From: Micromonospora echinospora
Lineage (GTDB): Bacteria > Actinomycetota > Actinomycetes > Mycobacteriales > Micromonosporaceae
Assembly (NCBI RefSeq): GCF_900091495.1
Contig: NZ_LT607413.1
Span: forward strand, 2,790,001-2,854,000
DNA: 64,000 bases
Direction: 5' to 3'
The notes below the pieces were generated by a model. That model was given only the letters and a program-made list of their open reading frames with translations. It did not search any database and was not told the DNA's origin. This document shows positions 1 through 5,642 of this stretch, piece after piece. How positions within the stretch are numbered: the stretch's first letter is position 1; each line of letters begins with the position of its first letter. Position numbers and translations under genes: made by a program.

Positions 1-107
1 TGGTGGCGGAGGAGTTCGCGGGCCAACGCCGGGAGCTGGTCCGGATGCGGCTGCTCGGTCCACTCGCCCCGTACGACTTCGTCGACGCCCACCATCTGGC
101 GGGGTGA
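1..107 (+). CDS. Gas vesicle protein GvpF/GvpL family, C-terminal end (5' part outside window)
   Basis: An open frame enters at base 3 and stops at TGA 105-107, leaving about 34 residues. The end has a leucine/glycine-proline segment followed by APYDFVDAHH, which matches the LxGPWPPYSF-type C-terminus of GvpF/GvpL proteins and resembles the end of the second family member at 1148-2080. The next gene, gvpG, starts 4 bases later, as expected for a gvp operon. GvpF/L proteins are minor assembly proteins of the gas-vesicle shell. F versus L cannot be decided from the fragment. Confidence 0.75.
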   Translation, partial: VAEEFAGQRRELVRMRLLGPLAPYDFVDAHHLAG

Positions 108-110
108 GCG

Positions 111-377
111 GTGGAGATCCTGTGGTCGTTGCTGACCCTCCCGTACGCGCCGGTGCGCGGGCTGACCGCGGTGCTCAAGGTGGTGGCCCGGGAAGCGGAG
201 TCCCGGCGGCAGAACCCGGTCCACATCCGCCGTGAGCTGGAGGAGATCGACGCTGCCGCGGCGGCGGGCGAGCTGACCGAGGAGGAGCGGAACCGGTTGC
301 AGCAGCAGGTGCTGAACCGGCTCGTCAGCCCGGCCGTGCCGAGCGGCGGGCCGGACCGGCCGACGCGAGGGAGGTGA
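111..377 (+). CDS. gvpG: Gas vesicle protein GvpG
   Basis: This 88-residue protein has the GvpG layout: a hydrophobic N-terminus with a LLTLPYAPVRG-type segment, then a charged helix rich in Glu and Arg and the IRRELEEIDAAAAAGELTEEE stretch typical of the family. The start is GTG at 111, four bases after the upstream gvpF/L stop, so translation is probably coupled. GvpG is an accessory protein for gas-vesicle assembly, thought to act with GvpF/L. Its exact biochemical role is unknown. Confidence 0.9.
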   Translation: MEILWSLLTLPYAPVRGLTAVLKVVAREAESRRQNPVHIRRELEEIDAAAAAGELTEEERNRLQQQVLNRLVSPAVPSGGPDRPTRGR

Positions 378-383
378 GCGAGG

Positions 384-791
384 GTGCGGACGCAGCGAAG
401 CCGAGCAGGTTCCCGGTCCACGGGTCAGGACCGGCGCGAGCCGGCCGACGACCGGTACGCGGAGGACGACGACCGGTACACCGACGACGACTACTCCGAC
501 GAGGAGTCGTACGACGAGGAAGAGGAGGTCGAGCCGATCCCGGCCGGCGAGGCGGCCCGGGAGGGGCTGCGGCAGGTCAGCCGGCTCACCGGCCGGGACC
601 CGTCCGGGGTGACCTCGGTGCAGCCCAACGGGACCGGCTGGCGGGTCGGTGTGGAACTGGTGGAGGACCACCGCATCCCGGCGTCGACCGACCTGCTCGG
701 CCTCTACGAGGTCGACCTGGACGCCGACGGCGAGGTGCTCTCCTTCCGGCGGGTCCGCCGATACCAGCGTGGCAAGGGCGAGGTGGGCTGA
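384..791 (+). CDS. gvpO: Gas vesicle protein GvpO
   Basis: The protein has 135 residues. The first ~55 are a very acidic disordered segment full of Asp, Glu and Tyr. Residues ~60-130 form the GvpO domain, with VSRLTGRDPSGVTSV, GWRVGVELVEDHRIPASTD and LLGLYEVDLDADGEVLSF followed by an RVRRYQR end. The start is GTG at 384, inside a run of overlapping or abutting gvp genes, and the stop at 789-791 lies one base before the next ATG. GvpO is an accessory or regulatory factor found in haloarchaeal and actinobacterial clusters. The acidic tail may be an interaction segment (inference). Confidence 0.88.
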   Translation: MRTQRSRAGSRSTGQDRREPADDRYAEDDDRYTDDDYSDEESYDEEEEVEPIPAGEAAREGLRQVSRLTGRDPSGVTSVQPNGTGWRVGVELVEDHRIPASTDLLGLYEVDLDADGEVLSFRRVRRYQRGKGEVG

Positions 792-792
792 G

Positions 793-1158
793 ATGACCAT
801 GGGACAGGTCCCCTCGGTGGTGCAGAACTCCGGGCAGGTGCTCCCGGCCGGGCACGACCCGGCGAACCTGGGCGACATCCTCGAACGGGTGCTCGACCGG
901 GGCATCGTCATCGCCGGTGACATCCGGGTCAGCCTGCTCGACATCGAGCTGTTGACGTTGAAGCTGCGCCTGGTGATCGCCTCGGTCGACACGGCCCGAC
1001 AGATCGGCATCGACTGGTGGGAGCACGATCCGTGGCTCAGCTCCCGGGCCCGTCCGCCGGTCGAGCCGGGACCGCGCGACCCGGAGGAGGTCGAGGCCGA
1101 GCGGCGACCACGGATCGCCGCGCGTAGCGAACGTCTGGAGGAGCGGGATGAGGCCTGA
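793..1158 (+). CDS. gvpJ: Gas vesicle structural-family protein GvpJ
   Basis: This 121-residue member of the GvpA/J/M family has the core helix-strand pattern (DILERVLDRGIVIAGDIRVS, then LLDIELLTLKLRLVIASVD) at residues ~28-70. It ends that core with the GIDWWE signature that is typical of GvpJ rather than of the major shell protein GvpA. A charged C-terminal extension of ~40 residues follows. The ATG at 793 follows the gvpO stop by one base, and the C-terminus overlaps the next gene by 11 bp. GvpJ is a minor shell protein, probably at the vesicle tips. No canonical GvpA lies inside this window. Confidence 0.85.
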   Translation: MTMGQVPSVVQNSGQVLPAGHDPANLGDILERVLDRGIVIAGDIRVSLLDIELLTLKLRLVIASVDTARQIGIDWWEHDPWLSSRARPPVEPGPRDPEEVEAERRPRIAARSERLEERDEA

Positions 1159-2080
1159 TCCGGTCGTCCCGACCACACCCGCCGGCACCGGCACCTGGCT
1201 GCACGGCATCGTCCCGGCGTCCGTCGCCGGGGCGCTGGCTCCGGTCACCGGACTCGCGGACACCCCGGTGCGGGTGGTCCGCGGGTCCGGCCTGGCCGCC
1301 GTGTTCAGCGCCGTCCCGCTCGACGAGTACGGCGAGCAGCCGCTGCGCCGCAACCTGGAGAACCTGGGGTGGCTGGAGCGCACCGCCCGGGCGCACCACC
1401 GGGTGGTGGACGTGCTGGCGCGCACCGGCCCGGTGGTGCCGGCCCGGCTGGCCACCGTGCACACCGACGAGCGCCGGCTGGCCGTGCTGCTGCACGACCG
1501 TCGGGCCGACCTGACCGCCACCCTGGCCCGGCTCGCCGGCCACCAGGAGTGGGGCGTCAAGGGGTACGTGCTGCCCGGCGGTCCGCCCCCCGCCGACGGT
1601 GGCGCGACCCCACCGAGGACAGCCGTCGGTGGCGCGGGAAAGCCGGCGGTCGACGCCGGTGGTGCGGGGACGCCGACGGTGGACCCTGGGGGCGCGGCAG
1701 CCCCGGCGGTCGACGCCGGTGGGCCGGGGACGCCGACGGCCAGCGGCACCGGAGCGGGAGCCGCCTACCTGCGGCGGCGTCGGGCCCAGCTACGGGCCCG
1801 GGAGACCGGCCAGCAGGCCGCGGCGCACAGCGCGGCGGCGGTGCACACGGAACTGGCCGGCTACGCGGCGCAGGCCCGCCGGCACACGCCGCAGGACAGC
1901 CGGCTCTCCGGCGAGCCCCACCCGATGGCGCTCAACGGCGCGTACCTGGTGCCGGTCGAAGGGCTCGCCGGGTTCCGTGCGGTCGTCGCGGCACTCGCCA
2001 CGCGTCACCCGGCGCTTCGGCTGGAGCTGACTGGCCCGTGGCCGCCGTACTCCTTCATCGTCGAGCAGCCGGGGAGCTGA
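1148..2080 (+). CDS. gvpL: Gas vesicle protein GvpL/GvpF family
   Basis: The protein has 310 residues. The N-terminal half contains WLHGIVPA and the FSAVPLDEYGE segment, then ERTARAHHRVVDVLARTGPVVPARL, all typical of GvpF/L. The C-terminus ends LTGPWPPYSFIVEQPGS, the family hallmark. Between residues ~145 and 200 the usual loop is enlarged by five 10-residue tandem repeats (see 1598-1747). The ATG at 1148 overlaps gvpJ by 11 bp. GvpF/L proteins form an accessory complex that chaperones shell subunits. Whether this copy is F or L is uncertain, but operon order favours L. Confidence 0.85.
   Translation: MRPDPVVPTTPAGTGTWLHGIVPASVAGALAPVTGLADTPVRVVRGSGLAAVFSAVPLDEYGEQPLRRNLENLGWLERTARAHHRVVDVLARTGPVVPARLATVHTDERRLAVLLHDRRADLTATLARLAGHQEWGVKGYVLPGGPPPADGGATPPRTAVGGAGKPAVDAGGAGTPTVDPGGAAAPAVDAGGPGTPTASGTGAGAAYLRRRRAQLRARETGQQAAAHSAAAVHTELAGYAAQARRHTPQDSRLSGEPHPMALNGAYLVPVEGLAGFRAVVAALATRHPALRLELTGPWPPYSFIVEQPGS
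1598..1747 (+). repeat. 30-bp minisatellite inside gvpL (5 units, 10 residues each)
   Basis: Five contiguous 30-bp units start at 1598, 1628, 1658, 1688 and 1718, each beginning GGTGG, GGGGG or a close variant. They encode ten-residue units of the form GGAxxPxVDA or GGAGTPTVDP. Because 30 is a multiple of three, copy-number change keeps the reading frame. The repeat sits in the loop that separates the conserved N- and C-terminal parts of GvpL. Confidence 0.9.
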
Positions 2081-2081
2081 C

Positions 2082-2297
2082 ATGGCGACCACCTCGCTGG
2101 TGCCGAGCAGTGCCGACGATCCGCTGGCCTACCAGACGATCGCCCTGGTGGACCTGCTCGACCGGGTCCTCGCGACCGGGGTGGTGGTCAGCGGGGACAT
2201 CACCATCTCCATCGCCGACGTCGACCTGGTGTACGTCTCGCTGCGCGCACTGATCTCCTCGGTCGGCGCGCTCACCCCGCCCGGTGGCCCCGGATGA
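2082..2297 (+). CDS. gvpS: Gas vesicle protein GvpS (GvpA/J/M family)
   Basis: This 71-residue protein is mostly the GvpA/J fold: IALVDLLDRVLATGVVVSGD, then ITISIADVDLVYVSLRALIS. It lacks the GIDWW end of the GvpJ-like protein at 793-1158 and resembles the short GvpS/GvpM proteins of actinobacterial clusters. The ATG at 2082 lies one base after the gvpL stop, and the stop overlaps the gvpK ATG (ATGA at 2294-2297). It is probably a minor shell protein. Confidence 0.82.
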   Translation: MATTSLVPSSADDPLAYQTIALVDLLDRVLATGVVVSGDITISIADVDLVYVSLRALISSVGALTPPGGPG

Positions 2298-2683
2298 CCG
2301 CCCCCGGGGACCCCGGGTCGGCCCCACCGGACGAGGCCGCCGCGCTGGCTGCCGCGCTCGGCGAGCCGCAGTGGCGGGCACCCCGGGTGACGCCGTTGGA
2401 CCGGCGGCTGGCGGTGGACCGGGACTCGGTGGAGAAGGGCCTGGCCAGCCTGGTGCTGACCGTCATCGAGCTGCTGCGTCAGCTGATGGAACGGCAGGCG
2501 CTGCGCCGGGTCGAGCTGGGTGACCTGACCGACGAGCAGGTCGAGCGGATCGGGGTGACCCTGATGGCGCTGGAGGAGCAGATGGTCGGGCTGCGCGAGC
2601 ACTTCGGCCTGGCCCCCGAGGACCTGAACCTGGACCTCGGACCGCTCGGCCCGCTGCTGCCCACCGACGGGTCACCCCGCTGA
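2294..2683 (+). CDS. gvpK: Gas vesicle protein GvpK
   Basis: The protein has 129 residues. The GvpK domain occupies residues ~35-115, with RLAVDRDSVEKGLASLVLTVIE, then LLRQLMERQALRRV and DLTDEQVERIGVTLMALEEQM. The end LGPLGPLLP is also family-typical. The ATG overlaps the gvpS stop by 4 bp, so it is translationally coupled and the last gene of this gvp operon. A GC-rich inverted repeat follows at roughly 2692-2745, before the convergent ATPase gene, and could end transcription. GvpK is an accessory protein of unknown biochemical function. Confidence 0.9.
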   Translation: MTAPGDPGSAPPDEAAALAAALGEPQWRAPRVTPLDRRLAVDRDSVEKGLASLVLTVIELLRQLMERQALRRVELGDLTDEQVERIGVTLMALEEQMVGLREHFGLAPEDLNLDLGPLGPLLPTDGSPR

Positions 2684-2764
2684 CCACCTGCGGCCCGGTC
2701 TCGAACCGACCGGGTCGGCGACCGGGGGCCGCCGACCCGCCCGCACGTCACACGTACCGACCGG

Positions 2765-5047
2765 TCAGCCCTGGCGCTCGGCGGCGTACGCGGCGAGCCA
2801 GGCGACCTGCGCCGGGTCCAGGGAGGGCCGGACCCGGGCCCGAGCCCGCTCGACGTGCGCGGCGGTGACCGTGGAGGCGGTGAGCGACTCCCGCATCGCG
2901 GCGAGCGCCGCCTCCCGGACCAGGGCGGCGCAGTCCGCCGCCGAGAAGCCGTCCAGCGACTCGGCCAGCCCGGCGAGGTCCACCTCGTCGGCCAGGGGGA
3001 CGTTCCGGGAGGAGGCCTTGAGGATCTCCACCCGGGCTTCGGCGTCCGGCGGTGGGACGTAGACCAGCCGCTCCAGCCGTCCGGGCCGGAGCAGGGCCGG
3101 GTCGACCAGGTCGGGGCGGTTCGTCGCGCCGACCACGACCACGTTGCGCAGCGCCTCCACCCCGTCCAGCTCGGTCAGCAGCGCGGCGACCACCCGGTCG
3201 GTGGTGCCCCCGTCGGTGGCCTGCCCCCGTACGGGCGCGAGCGCGTCCACCTCGTCCAGGAAGATCAGCGTGGGGGCGGCCTCGCGGGCCCGGCGGAACA
3301 GCTCCCGGACGGCACGCTCGCTCTCGCCGACCCACTTGGAGAGCAGCTCCGCGCCCTTCACCGAGAGCACGTTCGCCCGCCCCGAGCCGGCCAGCGCGGT
3401 GACCAGGTACGTCTTGCCGCACCCGGGCGGCCCGTAGAGCAGCACCCCGCGCGGCGGTTGCACACCGAGCCGGGCGAAGGTGTCCGGGTAGGTCAGTGGC
3501 CAGAGCACCGACTCGGTCAGCGTCTCCTTCACCTCGACCAGGTCGCCGACGTCCTCCAACGTGACGTTGGCCAGCTCCAGCGTGGCGGAGGCCATCGAGG
3601 TCGGGCGGACCACCTCCAGCGCGGCGGTGAAGTCGGCCATCGCCACGGTCGGCGTCTCCGTCGACTTCTGCCGCAGCGCCGCCCGTACCCCGGCCTCGCG
3701 GACCAGCGCGGCGAGGTCGGCGGCGACGAAGCCGGGCGTCCGGCCGGCGACCTCGTCCAGCCGCACGTCCCCGGCGAGGGGAACCCGCCGGGTCAGCACG
3801 GTCAGCTGTTCCCGGCGCAGCGCCGCGTCCGGCAGCGGCACGGTGATCGGCAGGGAGAGCAGGTCGGGGGTGCGCAGCGCCGGGTCGACCGCCTCCGGCC
3901 GGCTGGTCGTGCCCACCACCGCCGCCCCGGCCCGTACGGTCTCCGCGACGACCTGCCGGAAGACGGTGGCCAGCGGTCCGGGCTGGTCCGCCGGGGCGAG
4001 CGCCTCGACGTCGGTGACCAGGAGCACCGCCGGCCCGTCGGCGCGGGCGGCGGCGGCTGCGGCGCGCAGCCGCTCGGCGGCGGCCTGGTTGGTCAGCGCC
4101 GCCAGCTCCGGTGCCCAGACCGGGTGGACCCGGGCCCGTACGGCGGCGGCGACCGCGCGGACCAGCGCCGACTTCCCGGAACCGGCCGGTCCGCTCAGCA
4201 GCACGCCGAGGGACACCGTGGTGTTCAGCTTGCCGAGCACCTCCTGGTGGTGGAACCCCAGGTCGAGCAGCTCGGTCAGCTCCTCGGCCTGGGTCCGCAG
4301 GCCGGGCAGCTCGTCGACGTCCGGCGCCTGTGCCGGGTCCGCCTCCCCGGAGGTCGCGACCGCGTCGTCGTCGTGGCGCTGCGCGTTCGACGGACGTAAG
4401 CCGGAGAGCCGGGTCGTGGGGGAGCCGGGGGCGGCGGCGCGGGAACCGGCCGGCGTGGGGTTGCCGTGGGTGACGTGGCCGTGCTCCCAGCCGACGACGG
4501 TGTCCATGGTGACCAGCGATCCGGGCCCCGGCTCGACGGTGACCACGGTGAGCAGGGCACTGGTCCAGGCGTATCCGACGGTGTTGGCGAGGCTGCGCCG
4601 GGCGGCCTCGACCAGCGGGCGGACCGGGGCGTCGGGGCTGACGTCCTGGGGTAGCAGCGAGACGTCGTCCCCGGCGGTGACCACCTTGCCCAGCAGGGCG
4701 AGCCGGAGCATCTCCGGTGAGACGGCGGCGACGATCTCCAGCGGGCCGCGCAACGTCACCCGGCCGGCTGCGGTGAGCGGCATGGGGCTGAGCGTGACCT
4801 GTCCACCGTCCCGGACGCCCAGGTTGCCGAGGACGAGGTCGTCGGCGTGGAGCAGCCCGGTGCCGGCACCCGGTTCGGCCTTCGCCGCGATGCCGGCGGT
4901 CTGCCGCCGACCGGTCATCCGGACTGGGTCGCCGGGGCGCAGGGCCAGCGCGGTGAGCACCTCCGGGTGTAGCCGGACGACGCCCCGGCGGGCGTCGAGC
5001 GCCGCCGGTCGCAGGCTGGCGATCAGGGTGAGTTCGGGTTCGGCCAC
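2765..5047 (-). CDS. CDC48/p97-like tandem AAA+ ATPase
   Basis: The 760-residue protein has three parts. Residues ~1-190 form a CDC48-type N-domain (double-psi barrel pattern, RRGVVRLHPEVLTALALRPGD). The first AAA domain has Walker A GPAGSGKS near residue 285. The second has Walker A GPPGCGKT near 541, pore loop KWVGE, Walker B LIFLDEVDAL near 596 and sensor ATNRPDLVDPALLRPGR. The first domain is degenerate: Walker B reads LLVTDVEAL (Thr-Asp in place of Asp-Glu) and the GRFD arginine-finger segment is missing. Such proteins unfold or remodel substrates. GTG 5047 is the best start, as frame upstream runs into repeats. The gene converges on the gvp operon, but a gas-vesicle link is only inferred. 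Confidence 0.85.
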   Translation of the reverse strand: MAEPELTLIASLRPAALDARRGVVRLHPEVLTALALRPGDPVRMTGRRQTAGIAAKAEPGAGTGLLHADDLVLGNLGVRDGGQVTLSPMPLTAAGRVTLRGPLEIVAAVSPEMLRLALLGKVVTAGDDVSLLPQDVSPDAPVRPLVEAARRSLANTVGYAWTSALLTVVTVEPGPGSLVTMDTVVGWEHGHVTHGNPTPAGSRAAAPGSPTTRLSGLRPSNAQRHDDDAVATSGEADPAQAPDVDELPGLRTQAEELTELLDLGFHHQEVLGKLNTTVSLGVLLSGPAGSGKSALVRAVAAAVRARVHPVWAPELAALTNQAAAERLRAAAAAARADGPAVLLVTDVEALAPADQPGPLATVFRQVVAETVRAGAAVVGTTSRPEAVDPALRTPDLLSLPITVPLPDAALRREQLTVLTRRVPLAGDVRLDEVAGRTPGFVAADLAALVREAGVRAALRQKSTETPTVAMADFTAALEVVRPTSMASATLELANVTLEDVGDLVEVKETLTESVLWPLTYPDTFARLGVQPPRGVLLYGPPGCGKTYLVTALAGSGRANVLSVKGAELLSKWVGESERAVRELFRRAREAAPTLIFLDEVDALAPVRGQATDGGTTDRVVAALLTELDGVEALRNVVVVGATNRPDLVDPALLRPGRLERLVYVPPPDAEARVEILKASSRNVPLADEVDLAGLAESLDGFSAADCAALVREAALAAMRESLTASTVTAAHVERARARVRPSLDPAQVAWLAAYAAERQG

Positions 5048-5642
5048 CCGCCCGAGGGTAGCCGGCACCGCCCAGGTCGGCCCGGATCGGCCACATCCGG
5101 CGCGGCCGTCGGCGCATCCGGATGGTCGTCGGTTCACGGGGTGCCGGCGTCCGGCGCGGCCGTCGGGTCACGGGGTGCCCGGCGGGGCGGCCGTCGGTTC
5201 ACGGGGCGCCGGCGTCCGGGGCGGCTGACGGGCACGGGGTCGCCGGGTCGGTGGCGGTGCGGACCACCGACCCGGCGACCGGTCCGAGGAGGCGCGGCGG
5301 GTGGGGTCGGGCACACGCCCGATCCGGTCCGGTGCACCGGAGCGGAAATCTACCCGCAAGGCTGGATTCGCTCCCGCCCCCGACCGGGCCGCGCCGCCCG
5401 GATCCGGGCCCGATTGGCGCACGGTGACGGCGTGATGACCTTCAGTGAGAAACGCGCGGTGGCATGGCGGTGTCTCACCGTATTCCGAGGGAAGGATCCG
5501 AATTCACGTGATACGAATTCAGAACGCCGGATTTCGTGGATAGTTGCGCGGTCGACTATTCGGACTCGCCGATCGGCCGACCCGGACGGCCGTACGGAGG
5601 ATCTCAGCCAACGCTCAGGATCGACGCCGTACCGTGATCCCC
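5048..5642. other. Intergenic region between divergent ATPase and hydrolase-ABC genes
   Basis: No convincing gene lies in these ~595 bases. The left part holds degenerate GC-rich repeats (5106-5225). From about 5440 to 5570 the sequence becomes clearly less GC-rich and contains two direct copies of CGAATTCA (5499-5506 and 5514-5521). The right end carries a TACCGT box at 5630-5635, seven bases before the ATG at 5643, a probable promoter for the downstream gene. Confidence 0.6.
5106..5225. repeat. Degenerate ~31-34 bp tandem repeat, non-coding
   Basis: Copies of the motif GTCGGTTCACGGGGTGCCGG recur at 5128, 5162 and 5193 with small changes, separated by GC-rich fillers such as GGCGTCCGGCGCGGCC. 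A shorter related piece begins at 5108. The spacing is 31-34 bp, so the array is imperfect. It lies upstream of the CDC48-like gene. Confidence 0.7.

Noticed and set aside
586..1749. Long minus-strand frame across the gvp genes
   Set aside because: It covers four well-recognised gvp genes on the other strand and shows only low-complexity Pro/Gly/Arg sequence.
2748..5171. Second long open frame on the same strand as the CDC48-like ATPase
   Set aside because: It is Arg/Gly/Pro-rich without domains. The frame at 2765-5047 carries all AAA motifs, so this one is a high-GC shadow.
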